From: Cyanobacteriota bacterium
GTDB lineage: Bacteria; Cyanobacteriota; Vampirovibrionia; LMEP-6097
DNA: 41,690 bases
Direction: 5' to 3'
Assembly: GCA_027618255.1 (NCBI GenBank)
Contig: JAQCFG010000011.1
Span: forward strand, 1-41,690
Part shown: positions 23,256 through 33,477 of the stretch, piece by piece
How positions within the stretch are numbered: the stretch's first letter is position 1
Layout of the letters: each line of letters opens with the position of its first letter
The notes under the pieces: model-generated
The model's database searches: none
What the model was told of the DNA's origin: nothing
The model's input: the letters and a program-made list of their open reading frames with translations, nothing else
Program-made: the position numbers and the translations under genes

Positions 23256-26045
23256 CTAGGTTAAGGACATTAATTCCTGCTCAAACAGCGACTTTTGGTT
23301 AAAACAATCCTCTAATAAGGCTCTAGTTTCCTCTACTTTGTCAAGCGCAGCGTTTTTGACAAAGTTGTCAGAACCAAGGCGTTTCTCCAATACCATAATA
23401 TCTGTATTGAGTTTATCAATTTTTTTCTCTATATTAACTTTGAGCTTAGTCAAATCTACTAAACCAGCAAGAGGCACTATCAATTGGGTTTCCCCTAATA
23501 AATTAATGGAGGCAGGTTTGGCAACTTCTGCTTCGGTAAATTCAACTGATTTTGTTTTAGCTATATTTTTAATAAAGGCAATAGAGCTTTCTATCGCATT
23601 TCTTTCAAACTCAGAAGAAGTCTTCACAAACAACTTAAGAGGGCTAGACCAAGAGACACCAAGAGATTGTCTAATATTGCGCAAAGTACCAATGACTTGA
23701 ATCACAAAAGACATTTGTTTTGCAGCGTCTGTCTTATCTTTCAATTGAGGCTGTTTAGCTGGGTAATGCGCAAAAGAAATTGAAGCTTGGTATTTTGACT
23801 CCAAACTCAAATCAAGTATCGAATCATCAATTTGATCAAAACTAGTCTCTGACCTCAGGTGTTGCCAAAGATCTTCAGTAATAAACGGCATAATTGGGTG
23901 CAAGGCACGCAGGCAAGTCTCTAGAATATGAAACAAAATTTGTTTAGTTGTTGTTGTCAGTTCAGTATCTGACTTAGAAAGCTCTATATACCAATCACAA
24001 AAATCAAACCAAAGAAAACTATACAAGGATTTTTGAATCAAAGCAAAATCATAATTCTCAAAAGCAAGTTCAAGTTCTTCCAGTAAAGTAGCAAACTTGT
24101 CAGTGATCCAAGTATCAGCGGCATTGAAACTATTCAAGTCCAAACTCTCTATCGGTTGAGCCTTGAAGTCATCACCAATTTGCATCAGAACATATCTAGT
24201 TGCATTGAATAATTTATTAGCAAATTTGCGATATTGATCGACTTGATCAGAAGACCAACCTGTCTTTTTATCGTGACGACCAGGGAACTTAACATCTTGT
24301 TGACCGTGCACACCAACACTGGCATACCACATACGACTAGCATCAGCACCGTATTTCTCAATCAATTCAAGTGGATCAATTGCGTTACCCTTAGACTTGC
24401 TCATGCGCTTACCATCCGGCGTTTGAACTACTGGATGAATCAAAATATCAGAAAATGGTTCTTTGTTTTCTAGATACTGACTAGAAAAAATCATTCTACT
24501 TACCCATAGATTAATAATCTCTCTTGCTGTTGCAAGCACGCTCGTTGGATAAAAATTCTCAAAGACTTTTTGATCCCAGTCAGTTAATTTAAGTGAACCA
24601 TTGGCAGACTTGAGGGTTTCAAAAGGCCATAATGCGCTGGAGAACCATGTATCTAGAACATCAGGATCTTGTCTATGACTAGGATCACGCGGTAGTTCAG
24701 CAGCATAAGCTTGCTCATCTCCATTTCCGTCATGGTAGTAATAAACCGGTATCTGATGTCCCCACCAAATCTGTCTACTAATACACCAGTCTTGAATGTT
24801 TTCAAGCCACACCTTAAATGTAGTGGCATAGCGCTCAGGCACAAACTTTGACTTGCCGCTCGCTTCAGTTTCAAGAGCAAGCTGGGCAAGGTCTTTCATA
24901 GCGACATACCATTGATCACTCAAGTAGGGCTCTATTTCTGTAGCACATCTATCATGAAGATCTTTTTCTTGATCATAGTCAACAACTTTGACTAAATCAG
25001 CAGACTCAGTTAATTGTGCCACAATCAAGTCTCTTGCTTTATATCTATCAAGACCATGTAGATAATCTGGAACCAATTCAGAGTCAGACATCATTGCCTT
25101 TTCTGTCATAATTACTGGCTTATCAAGATTGTGTCTTTGAGCAATATCAAAGTCGTTAGCGTCATGAGCAGGAGTTACCTTCATTGCACCAGAACCAAAA
25201 TCTGTTTTGACATGCTCATCAAGCAAAACCGGAATCTCAATTCCAGTAAATGGAATCAATGCTTTGACAGAATCAGCATCTGCCTTCAATAATTCAATAA
25301 GCTCAGCGTATCTTTTATCAGCAGGATTGATGGCAATTGCAGTGTCACCAAACATAGTCTCCGGACGGGTTGTAGAGATGACAAGACTGGTTTGCCACGC
25401 TACTGAAGCTCCTGGCAATGAAGATTTTAAAATATACTTAATATCATATAGTTTTTTACTACAAGCTTGCTTATCAAGTTCAAGGTCAGAAAGTGAGGTT
25501 AGACACTTAGGGCACCAATTGACAATCCGTTTGCCACGATAAATCTTGCCATCATTAAAGTACTTAATAAAAGTCTTCTTGACAGCATCTGCATAATGGT
25601 CATCCATCGTATAACGAACACGACTATAGTCAGGACTAAAACCAAGCAGTTTCATCTGCTCAATAATTCGATTCCCATAATCCTCTTTCCAAGCCTTGGT
25701 TCTTTCAATAAAAGCTTCACGTCCAATATCTTCTTTACGTTTATGTTCAGTCTTCTTAAGATCTTTTTCAACTACAATCTGAGTACCGATACCAGCATGG
25801 TCAGTTCCAATTTGCCAAAGCACGTCCTTAGAGTTCATTCGGTTGTAACGAATCAAAATATCTTGGATAGTTCCACTTAAGGCATGCCCCATATGCAGCT
25901 CACCTGTAACATTGGGAGGCGGCAGAGCAATACTGAATTTGCCACGATTTTCATTAATTTGGCAGGCAAATAGCTCATTAGAGAGCCAGTTCTTTGTCCA
26001 TCTGCTTTCTACTTCTTTATGTGAGTATTGTGTTGTATCTGACAC
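23256..26045 (-). CDS. valS: Valyl-tRNA synthetase
   Basis: 929 residues from a GTG. Class I synthetase attaching valine to tRNA-Val. HMGH at 51-54 in PPPNVTGELHMGH, RMSKSKGN as the KMSKS loop (variant first residue), editing domain between them, and a C-terminal coiled-coil arm (about 865-929, IEKKIDKLNTDI) that grips the tRNA elbow. All catalytic landmarks are present. A TATAAT (26059-26054) lies 8 nt before the GTG with no Shine-Dalgarno. Divergent from ileS with a 32-bp gap, an unusual pairing of two related editing synthetases. Confidence 0.97.
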   Translation of the reverse strand: MSDTTQYSHKEVESRWTKNWLSNELFACQINENRGKFSIALPPPNVTGELHMGHALSGTIQDILIRYNRMNSKDVLWQIGTDHAGIGTQIVVEKDLKKTEHKRKEDIGREAFIERTKAWKEDYGNRIIEQMKLLGFSPDYSRVRYTMDDHYADAVKKTFIKYFNDGKIYRGKRIVNWCPKCLTSLSDLELDKQACSKKLYDIKYILKSSLPGASVAWQTSLVISTTRPETMFGDTAIAINPADKRYAELIELLKADADSVKALIPFTGIEIPVLLDEHVKTDFGSGAMKVTPAHDANDFDIAQRHNLDKPVIMTEKAMMSDSELVPDYLHGLDRYKARDLIVAQLTESADLVKVVDYDQEKDLHDRCATEIEPYLSDQWYVAMKDLAQLALETEASGKSKFVPERYATTFKVWLENIQDWCISRQIWWGHQIPVYYYHDGNGDEQAYAAELPRDPSHRQDPDVLDTWFSSALWPFETLKSANGSLKLTDWDQKVFENFYPTSVLATAREIINLWVSRMIFSSQYLENKEPFSDILIHPVVQTPDGKRMSKSKGNAIDPLELIEKYGADASRMWYASVGVHGQQDVKFPGRHDKKTGWSSDQVDQYRKFANKLFNATRYVLMQIGDDFKAQPIESLDLNSFNAADTWITDKFATLLEELELAFENYDFALIQKSLYSFLWFDFCDWYIELSKSDTELTTTTKQILFHILETCLRALHPIMPFITEDLWQHLRSETSFDQIDDSILDLSLESKYQASISFAHYPAKQPQLKDKTDAAKQMSFVIQVIGTLRNIRQSLGVSWSSPLKLFVKTSSEFERNAIESSIAFIKNIAKTKSVEFTEAEVAKPASINLLGETQLIVPLAGLVDLTKLKVNIEKKIDKLNTDIMVLEKRLGSDNFVKNAALDKVEETRALLEDCFNQKSLFEQELMSLT

Positions 26046-26077
26046 TAGCTTAGATTATATAGTAAAATTGCTCTGGA
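26046..26077. promoter_or_regulatory. 32-bp divergent valS/ileS promoter region
   Basis: TATAAT on the minus strand (26059-26054) and TATAGT on the plus strand (26058-26063) overlap back to back. There is no space for separate -35 boxes outside the coding sequences, so the upstream boxes, if any, lie within the opposite gene. No T-box leader is possible here. Confidence 0.5.
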
Positions 26078-29000
26078 ATGACCAAAACAACAGAAAAAGA
26101 CAATACTGATTTAGAAAGTCGCTACAAAGATACAATTGATCTTCCCGAAACCAGCTTTCCAATGAGAGGTAATGGACCAGTTCGCGAGCTAGAATTTCAT
26201 GAAACCTGGAAACAAAAAAACACTTATCAAAGAGGTCTTGAATTAAGGGCAGCAGAAGGCGCCGCTAGTTTTGTACTTCATGACGGACCACCTTATTTAA
26301 GTTCTGAAAAAATCCACATTGGTACAGCACTTAATAAAATTCTTAAAGACATAGTAATTAAATACAAATCCCAAAGAGGCTTTAGGGCTCCCTATATTCC
26401 AGGCTACGACAGTCATGGCTTACCTATAGAAAACGCAGTAGTCAAGGATATCAAAGGCGGTAGACAATCAATCACGGTCGCCCAATTAAGAGACAAATGC
26501 AAAGACTTTGCGCTCAAAAACCTCAAAGGACAGGAAGCCAAATTCAAGAGACTTGGAGTCCTAGGTGATTGGGACAATCCCTATATCACTCTTGACCCAA
26601 AATTCGAGGCTGAACAAATCAAACTCTTTGGTGAAATGGCTGATAAGGGCTATATCTATAGAGGGCTTAAAACCGTTTACTGGAGCTATGGTGCTGAGAC
26701 TGCGCTTGCAGATGCAGAGGTTGAATATAATGACAGTCATGTTTCTAGTGCAATTTATGTTGCCTTTCCAATAACAACAATCCCAAGTAGCTTTGCTTAT
26801 GCCAAAGAGCTTGAAGAAGCGCAAGTTGTCATTTGGACAACAACACCCTGGACCATTCCAGGCAATATGGCAATTTGTTTAAATGAAAGAATTGAATACA
26901 TCATAGCTAGTGACAATGTCCGCAAAATACTTGTCGCCAAAGACTTACTAGAGCAAGTAAATAAAGAAACAGAAAAAGAATTTAAAGCAATCACAGAAGC
27001 CTTCCCTGGCAAACAGCTCAATGGCTTGATTTGCAAACATCCTTTATTTGATAGACCAAGTCCAATTATTTTTGGTGAGCATGTAACGGTAGACGCTGGT
27101 ACAGGCTGCGTGCATACTGCTCCTGGACACGGACAAGAGGACTTCATAGTTGGCAAACAATACAAGCTAGAAATCCTTTGTCCCGTAGATGGTAGAGGTG
27201 TTTATACTAGTGAGGCTTTAAATTATAGCTTTAAAAATCCAAGCATCCTTGACAAGTCGGCAGCAAAAAACCCGAGCCTTAAAGCGAAGTTGGAGAACAG
27301 AGCTAATGACGCAGCAGCTGGGGCTTTGCTGGTAGACCTAGAAGGGTTTCACGTGATCAAACAGGGTAACGATTTATTAATTTCAATGCTAGAAGACTCA
27401 GGTGCATTACTAGGACTCAAAAAAATCACTCACAGCTATCCATACTGCTGGAGATCAAAAACTCCGCTACTTTATAGGGCAACAGAGCAGTGGTTTGCAA
27501 GCGTGAATGACTTTAGGGAGCTTGCACTCAGCGAGATAGACAAAGTCCAGTGGATTCCAGAACGTGGTCGCAACCGCATTTACACTATGGTCAAAGATCG
27601 TGGCGACTGGTGTATTTCTCGTCAACGCACCTGGGGAGTGCCAATTCCGGCAATCTATGACATGGAAGATATCAATGAACAAGGTAATCCAAATGCAATT
27701 CTTGAACCAGAGCTAATCGAACATGTAGCCAAAATCTTTGCTGCAGAAGGTAGCACTGCTTGGTATACCAAAGACATCCAAGATCTTCTACCAGCTTCGT
27801 TCATCAAAAAACACAATGCTCAAAATTCTGATCTGAATACAAGGTTTAGAATAGAAACCGACACAATGGATGTTTGGTTTGATTCAGGCTCAACTCACCG
27901 TACGGTAGTTGCAGCAAGAGCCAAAGACTTTGGTGCTAGTTTACCTGTGGATCTTTACCTTGAGGGTTCCGATCAGCACAGAGGTTGGTTTCAATCTAGT
28001 TTACTGACTTCAGTTGCGACGAATGGTTTTGCACCTTACAAGTCAGTTTTGACACATGGTTTTGTAGTCGATCAGCATGGTCACAAAATGTCTAAGTCAC
28101 TAGGCAACGTCGTTGATCCAGAAGATGTAATAAAAGAATATGGAGCTGACATTCTTAGGCTTTGGGTTGCAAGTGTAGATTATTCTGTCGAAATCAAAAT
28201 CGGCAGCAATGTATTTAAACAACTCTCTGATATTTATCGTAATTTCCGCAACAGCTCTCGTTATATGCTCGGTAACTTACATGACTTTAATCCAAATAAA
28301 GATGCAGTAGCTTACGACAAGCTTTGGAGCATTGACAAGCTTGTTTTACATAGATTGCAATCATTAACAGAGAAACTCACTGAAGCATTTGATAGTTACC
28401 AATTCTTTAAGTACTATCAATTGATTCAAAATTTTTGTTCAGTTGATTTATCAGCATTCTATTTTGATATCATCAAAGACAGACTTTATACTCACGGTAG
28501 CAACTCAAATTCAAGACGCTCAGCTCAAACAGTTGTCTATGAGTTACTTTCTGCCATCAATAGATTCTTGGTTCCAGTATTGCCTCACCTGGCAGAAGAC
28601 ATCTACAGCCATAGCCCTGAACAAATCAAAGCTAGTTATTTGGGCACTGAGTTTTTTGTTAAAGGCGCCAATGAACAGGACGCAAGTATTTTACTAAGTA
28701 ACTGGCCTTGCATCAATCAAAAATATCTTGATAATGAGCTTGCAACTAAATGGGATCAGATACTTGAAATCAGAGAACTCGCAAACAAAGAAATTGAAAA
28801 CCTAAGAGCAGAAAAGATACTAGGTAAATCACTTGAAGCTAGCCTCAAAATCGAAGCACCAAAAGATAAACTCAAATTGCTCAAATCAATTGAAGCAGAA
28901 CTCAAGCCGGTATTTATTATTTCAGACTTGGAATTAATTGAAGCAAGCGAGCTTAAAATCACGGCTAGCAAATTTGAAGGCGCCAAGTGCGTTCGTTGCT

Positions 29001-29080
29001 GGAAGTACTTTAAAGAAGTCAAAGAAGGTATTTGTGAAGTATGCCAAAGCGCGATACACAATACCTCACCTAGTAACTAA
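26078..29080 (+). CDS. ileS: Isoleucyl-tRNA synthetase
   Basis: 1000 residues, bacterial (type 1) IleRS. The HIGH box region reads DGPPYLSSEKIHIGTALNK, so the fourth HIGH residue is Thr83 instead of His; the rest of the loop is typical. The editing domain has TTPWTIPGNMAI. KMSKSLGN is intact. The C-terminal zinc site is CVRCWKYF..CEVC (two CxxC). It charges tRNA-Ile and hydrolyses Val-tRNA. The long open frame and intact remaining motifs argue that the enzyme works despite the HIGT change. Confidence 0.96.
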   Translation: MTKTTEKDNTDLESRYKDTIDLPETSFPMRGNGPVRELEFHETWKQKNTYQRGLELRAAEGAASFVLHDGPPYLSSEKIHIGTALNKILKDIVIKYKSQRGFRAPYIPGYDSHGLPIENAVVKDIKGGRQSITVAQLRDKCKDFALKNLKGQEAKFKRLGVLGDWDNPYITLDPKFEAEQIKLFGEMADKGYIYRGLKTVYWSYGAETALADAEVEYNDSHVSSAIYVAFPITTIPSSFAYAKELEEAQVVIWTTTPWTIPGNMAICLNERIEYIIASDNVRKILVAKDLLEQVNKETEKEFKAITEAFPGKQLNGLICKHPLFDRPSPIIFGEHVTVDAGTGCVHTAPGHGQEDFIVGKQYKLEILCPVDGRGVYTSEALNYSFKNPSILDKSAAKNPSLKAKLENRANDAAAGALLVDLEGFHVIKQGNDLLISMLEDSGALLGLKKITHSYPYCWRSKTPLLYRATEQWFASVNDFRELALSEIDKVQWIPERGRNRIYTMVKDRGDWCISRQRTWGVPIPAIYDMEDINEQGNPNAILEPELIEHVAKIFAAEGSTAWYTKDIQDLLPASFIKKHNAQNSDLNTRFRIETDTMDVWFDSGSTHRTVVAARAKDFGASLPVDLYLEGSDQHRGWFQSSLLTSVATNGFAPYKSVLTHGFVVDQHGHKMSKSLGNVVDPEDVIKEYGADILRLWVASVDYSVEIKIGSNVFKQLSDIYRNFRNSSRYMLGNLHDFNPNKDAVAYDKLWSIDKLVLHRLQSLTEKLTEAFDSYQFFKYYQLIQNFCSVDLSAFYFDIIKDRLYTHGSNSNSRRSAQTVVYELLSAINRFLVPVLPHLAEDIYSHSPEQIKASYLGTEFFVKGANEQDASILLSNWPCINQKYLDNELATKWDQILEIRELANKEIENLRAEKILGKSLEASLKIEAPKDKLKLLKSIEAELKPVFIISDLELIEASELKITASKFEGAKCVRCWKYFKEVKEGICEVCQSAIHNTSPSN

Positions 29081-29138
29081 AAATTAAAAAATCCTTTCAA
29101 ATGCATTCTATTACATATTTACATGCTAATAATATGGT

Positions 29139-29258
29139 TAGATCTTGTACCTAAGATCTAGTTCTGGGCTGAAAGCTGAATGCTCACCAACCGCTCGAGC
29201 ATTGAGCCTTGAGCCCCGGACTTTAAAACAAAAACGAGAGGAAATATCCTCCGAAGGA
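29139..29258 (+). promoter_or_regulatory. Structured 5' leader of the RNA helicase gene
   Basis: Three stems in series: TAGATCTT/AAGATCTA (29139-29160); a long one at 29166-29216 (GGGCT/AGCCC, internal loop gaaa/cttg, GCT/AGC, AATGCTC/GAGCATT); then GAGGA/TCCTC (29238-29251). The right arm of the last stem (TCCT) can instead pair with the AGGA of the Shine-Dalgarno (29255-29258). The two pairings are mutually exclusive, a layout seen in translational switches. Confidence 0.5.
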
Positions 29259-29266
29259 AATACGTA

Positions 29267-31570
29267 ATGGTAACTACATCAAAAGAGAGCTTCAAGCTCG
29301 ATGATTTTCAAAAAGAATCAATTAAAGTAATCGGCGAAGGACATAGTGTAATTGTCTGTGCGCCAACAGGAGCAGGTAAGACGGTTATTGCCAAAGAAGC
29401 AATCAGACTTGCAATAGCAACAAACAAAAAAGTATTTTATACAGCACCACTTAAGGCACTGATCAACCAAAAATACGCAGAATTCTGTGACGAGTTTGGC
29501 GCAGACAAAGTTGGTATCATCACTGGTGACACTAATAAAAACCGTGACTCACAAATTATCGTCATGACTACTGAGATTTACCGCAACATGCTCTACGGCA
29601 CAACTTTCGGTTCTATCGATCCATTCTTAGAAGACCTTCAGTACTTAATTTTTGATGAGTTTCATTACATCAATGATCCATCAAGAGGCACTGTTTGGGA
29701 GGAGTCTGTAATCTACTCACCAAAGAAAGTACAAATAGTAGCTCTCTCTGCAACAATCAACAACCCTGAAGAATTGGTCAATTGGATTCAAGAAATTCAT
29801 GGCGAATGCAAATTAGTACAAACTGATTTTCGTCCTGTGCCGCTTCACCACTTCTATTTCAAAGACGATCAAATGTTTCCATTACTTACGACAAACGGAA
29901 AGCTCAACCCTAAGCTCAAAGAACGTAGCGATAATAGATTAGGAAAACGCAAAGGCAAATTTGGTAACAGAGACAATTCTGGTAACAACAACAAAACTTC
30001 TATTTCAAGTGTCGTCAAAGAACTTAACGCTAGAGACATGCTTCCAGCTATATATTTTGTATTTAGCCGCAAGGGTTGTGACATGGCAGTAAAGGATTGC
30101 CGTGATATCAACCTCTTAAATAAAGAAGAAGCTACAAAACTCAATCATGAAATTGATATTGCGATTGCACACAACGCACATCTTGCTAATTTCAATCAAT
30201 TAGATTTGTTACGTAAAGGAATAGCTGCCCATCATGCTGGAATGCTTCCACAAATCAAAGCGCTCATTGAAGATTTATTCTCGCAAGCCCTAGTCAAAGT
30301 AGTGTTTTCAACTGAAACTCTAGCTGCTGGAATTAACATGCCAGCTAAAGCAACTGTCATTAACAATATGAGCAAAGCTACTGACAAAGGCTTCCGTACT
30401 CTCAAGTCCTCAGAATTTATGCAAATGTCTGGTAGAGCGGGACGTAGAGGCATGGACGAAGCTGGTTATGTAGTCACCGTCAAAAACGGTAATTTTGATG
30501 CTAGTGAAGTTGCATTCTTAGTCAACTCCAAGGCTGAAGATATTGATAGTCACTTTAATGCAAGTTACGAAATGGTACTTAACTTACTTCAAGGACACAG
30601 CCATGATGAAGTTAAAAACCTAATTCAAAAAAGTTTTGGTCAATCATTAATCAATAAACACCTTGGCAATGGCCAAGAAGAGCAAAAAAGACTTGAAGAA
30701 GCCATTATAGATCTTCAACACCCACTTTGCCCTGGTGATATTGGCGACCTTAATTTCTACAAAGAAATGCACGGCAAGCTAGATGTAATTAGAACTCAGA
30801 AAAAGCTCTATGAGAAAAAGATGGACCCAAGAGTTGATGAGTTAGAAGATGCTATTGAAATCCTAGCAATGGAAGTCAAAAGCTATCCTTGTAATGGCTG
30901 TCCAAAACAAAAACCATGTTCAAAACAAATGGAAAAAATCAAAAGATATAGAAAACAATCCAAAGTAATTGAGAGTAAAGTAGAAAGTGATAGAAATGAG
31001 CTTTGGTACGAATTCTCCAAAGTAATCAAACTACTTCAAGCAGAGGGTTACCTCGATGAAAAATATCACGCCACAGAACGTGGAAGAAGCTGTGCAGCAA
31101 TACGCTCAGATAATTCTTACTTCATTACTGAATTACTTGAAAGTGATGTATTCAAAGGCATTGAGCCTAAGGACTTCCCTAATTTACTTTCTTGCTTCGT
31201 TATTGGTGAAGGTAGAAACAGAGACAGGCTGCACGCTGACACATCTAAGGTATTTTACAAAAAAGAAAAAAATATCCAAAACGTTAGTCGTAAAGTAATC
31301 AACTCACAAAGACAGTTTGGAATTTACAAAAGCGTAACCGTCAACGCCAACCTCTCTGGCTTAATCCAACGTTGGGCTGAGGGTTGTGAGTGGGATGAAT
31401 TAGTTGAAAACAGTGGTCTTGATGACGGTGATATTCTTCGTGGTATCAGACGTACTCTTGACATGACGAAACAAATTTCTAAATGTCCAAATATCAGCCA
31501 TGAAATTCAAAACCTTGCAAACGACTCTATTGCCCTTATTGAGCGTGATATTGTTTTAGATGCGTTTTAA
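29267..31570 (+). CDS. Ski2/Mtr4-like DEAD/DEAH-box RNA helicase
   Basis: 767 residues. Walker A APTGAGKT (32-39), motif II DEFH (130-133), SAT (161-163), late helicase motifs STETLAAGINMPAKATV and QMSGRAGRRGMD, then a helical C-terminal part like the DSHCT domain of Ski2-type helicases. A small Cys cluster (CNGCPKQKPC, near 545) may bind metal. Such proteins unwind RNA and are common in cyanobacteria, which supports the lineage guess. AAGGA lies 8 nt before the ATG, inside an alternative hairpin. Its stop overlaps the convergent mnmG stop. Confidence 0.92.
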   Translation: MVTTSKESFKLDDFQKESIKVIGEGHSVIVCAPTGAGKTVIAKEAIRLAIATNKKVFYTAPLKALINQKYAEFCDEFGADKVGIITGDTNKNRDSQIIVMTTEIYRNMLYGTTFGSIDPFLEDLQYLIFDEFHYINDPSRGTVWEESVIYSPKKVQIVALSATINNPEELVNWIQEIHGECKLVQTDFRPVPLHHFYFKDDQMFPLLTTNGKLNPKLKERSDNRLGKRKGKFGNRDNSGNNNKTSISSVVKELNARDMLPAIYFVFSRKGCDMAVKDCRDINLLNKEEATKLNHEIDIAIAHNAHLANFNQLDLLRKGIAAHHAGMLPQIKALIEDLFSQALVKVVFSTETLAAGINMPAKATVINNMSKATDKGFRTLKSSEFMQMSGRAGRRGMDEAGYVVTVKNGNFDASEVAFLVNSKAEDIDSHFNASYEMVLNLLQGHSHDEVKNLIQKSFGQSLINKHLGNGQEEQKRLEEAIIDLQHPLCPGDIGDLNFYKEMHGKLDVIRTQKKLYEKKMDPRVDELEDAIEILAMEVKSYPCNGCPKQKPCSKQMEKIKRYRKQSKVIESKVESDRNELWYEFSKVIKLLQAEGYLDEKYHATERGRSCAAIRSDNSYFITELLESDVFKGIEPKDFPNLLSCFVIGEGRNRDRLHADTSKVFYKKEKNIQNVSRKVINSQRQFGIYKSVTVNANLSGLIQRWAEGCEWDELVENSGLDDGDILRGIRRTLDMTKQISKCPNISHEIQNLANDSIALIERDIVLDAF

Positions 31571-33477
31571 GACCTAGTCTTAACAATCATACTCAAGACC
31601 GACAAATCATTAGGACTAACACCACCAACTCTACTTGCTTGTCCAAGACTTTGCGGGCGTACCTTGTCTAGCTTATCTCTTGCTTCAAGACTAATCAATT
31701 CACAGCCCTTAAAATCAAAGCCCTCAGGTATCTTGATTTTCTCAAACTTTTTCATGTCTTCAATTTGCAGGCTTTGTCTTTCAATATAGCCGTCATACTT
31801 CAGCATCGTATCAAGCTCATAACCGTAAGCAAAACCATCTATCTGAATGCCTTTTTCTGCTAGTCGTTTATGTTCCTTGTCTTCCTTGTCCACTAAATCT
31901 TCTAAGTTAAGGTGTTTGTAATTAAAATCTGGTCTGCGCAATAAATCTGCCAATAAAATCTTGGCACCAGACTTGTAAGTTATTTGTTCAAGCTCTTGTT
32001 TTTCTAGGTCTTTATTGACTTTGGAGACAGGCACTCGCACTGACTTCAAGTATTGAAGCTCTGAATCAATGCGTTTTTGTTTCGCTTGAAAACAATGCCA
32101 TCTATAATCATCCACCAAACCAAGCTCTCTACCAAGAGGTGTCAATCTCGTATCAGCATTGTCTTGTCTTAAAATCAAGCGATACTCACTTCTTGAAGTA
32201 AGCATACGATAAGGATCATTAATTTCTTTAGTCACCAGGTCATCGACCAAGGTGCCGATATAACTTGAAGATCGATCTAACACAAATGGCTCTTTGTCAT
32301 TAACAAAATGAGCAGCATTAATTCCAGCAATCAAACCTTGCGCCGCCGCTTCCTCATAACCACTAGTTCCAAGAACCTGCCCAGCAACAAATAAACCAGC
32401 GATAATTTTGGACTCAAGGTTGTGTTTGAATTGAATAGCAGGAAAATAATCATACTCAACAGCGTAAGCCGGTCTAGTGATGACGGCGTTTTCAAGTCCA
32501 GGTAAACTATGAACTATTTGCCATTGAACTTCTATTGGCAAGGATGTACTACAGCCCTGTAAATAAATCTCATTACTAGACAGCGATTCCATTTCAAGGA
32601 AAAAATGGTGCGAAGGGTTTTTGTCAAAACGTACTACTTTGTCTTCAATTGACGGACAATAACGCGGACCACTTGCCGCTACCAAGCCTGAATACATTGG
32701 CGATTTATCAAGATTGTCCATGATGATCTCATGGGTTTTTTCATTAGTGCGAGTAATGTGACATGGGTACTGTTGTCTCACGGGTCGATGTGGCAAAAAA
32801 GAAAACCACTCAAGCTCTTTGTCACCAGGAGCCAGTTCTAGTCCACTAAAATCAATTGTTGTTTTATCGATTCGTGGTGGCGTGCCTGTTTTAAGGCGAC
32901 CTGTTTTCAAGCCAAGGTTTTGCAGTTTAGGTGAAAGCTCAAGAGAGGGTTGTTCGCCAGCTCTTCCAGCAGATTCAAATTTGTCGCCACTAAAAATTCG
33001 TCCTTCAAGGAAAGTACCAGCAGTAAGTACTACAGCTTTAGCCAAGATTTTTTCTTCTAGTTTTGTAACAACCCCTATGGCTTTGTTATTTTCAATAATT
33101 AATGATTGAGCAGATGCTTGATAAATAGTCAGGTTCTCGGTTGCTTCAAGGTATTGTCTCACCCAAGCGGCGTATTCTCTCTTATCAGATTGTGCCCTGA
33201 GAGCTCTTACAGCTGGGCCCTTGGATGAGTTGAGGGTTTTCATTTGCAGGTAAGTGGCGTCAGCGGCTAGCCCCATAATTCCACCAAGTGCGTCAATCTC
33301 CTTAACAAGCTGTGATTTTGCCGGTCCGCCAATAGCCGGATTACATGGCATTGAAGCAATTTGGTCTATATTATTAGTAATAAGTAGCGTTCTGTGACCA
33401 AGTTTGGCTGCTGCATGCGCAGCTTCAGAGCCAGAATGCCCTCCGCCAATCACAATAATGTCAAAACTACGTTCCAT
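31567..33477 (-). CDS. mnmG: tRNA U34 modification enzyme MnmG (GidA)
   Basis: 636 residues from the ATG at 33477. The frame is open back to 33672, but that extension has no homology, overlaps the start of another gene, and a TACAAT box (33502-33497) plus GAAGAA stand before 33477. FAD loop IIVIGGGHSGSEAAHAAAKLG (GxGxxG 11-16), MPCNPAIGG, RYCPSIEDKV, and GYEEAAAQGL for the second FAD contact. With MnmE it adds carboxymethylaminomethyl to wobble uridine 34. MnmE is not in the window. Confidence 0.96.
   Translation of the reverse strand: MERSFDIIVIGGGHSGSEAAHAAAKLGHRTLLITNNIDQIASMPCNPAIGGPAKSQLVKEIDALGGIMGLAADATYLQMKTLNSSKGPAVRALRAQSDKREYAAWVRQYLEATENLTIYQASAQSLIIENNKAIGVVTKLEEKILAKAVVLTAGTFLEGRIFSGDKFESAGRAGEQPSLELSPKLQNLGLKTGRLKTGTPPRIDKTTIDFSGLELAPGDKELEWFSFLPHRPVRQQYPCHITRTNEKTHEIIMDNLDKSPMYSGLVAASGPRYCPSIEDKVVRFDKNPSHHFFLEMESLSSNEIYLQGCSTSLPIEVQWQIVHSLPGLENAVITRPAYAVEYDYFPAIQFKHNLESKIIAGLFVAGQVLGTSGYEEAAAQGLIAGINAAHFVNDKEPFVLDRSSSYIGTLVDDLVTKEINDPYRMLTSRSEYRLILRQDNADTRLTPLGRELGLVDDYRWHCFQAKQKRIDSELQYLKSVRVPVSKVNKDLEKQELEQITYKSGAKILLADLLRRPDFNYKHLNLEDLVDKEDKEHKRLAEKGIQIDGFAYGYELDTMLKYDGYIERQSLQIEDMKKFEKIKIPEGFDFKGCELISLEARDKLDKVRPQSLGQASRVGGVSPNDLSVLSMIVKTRS

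Noticed and set aside
24234-25880. Several plus-strand frames of 79-111 codons inside valS
   Set aside because: All are antisense shadows of a complete valyl-tRNA synthetase gene.
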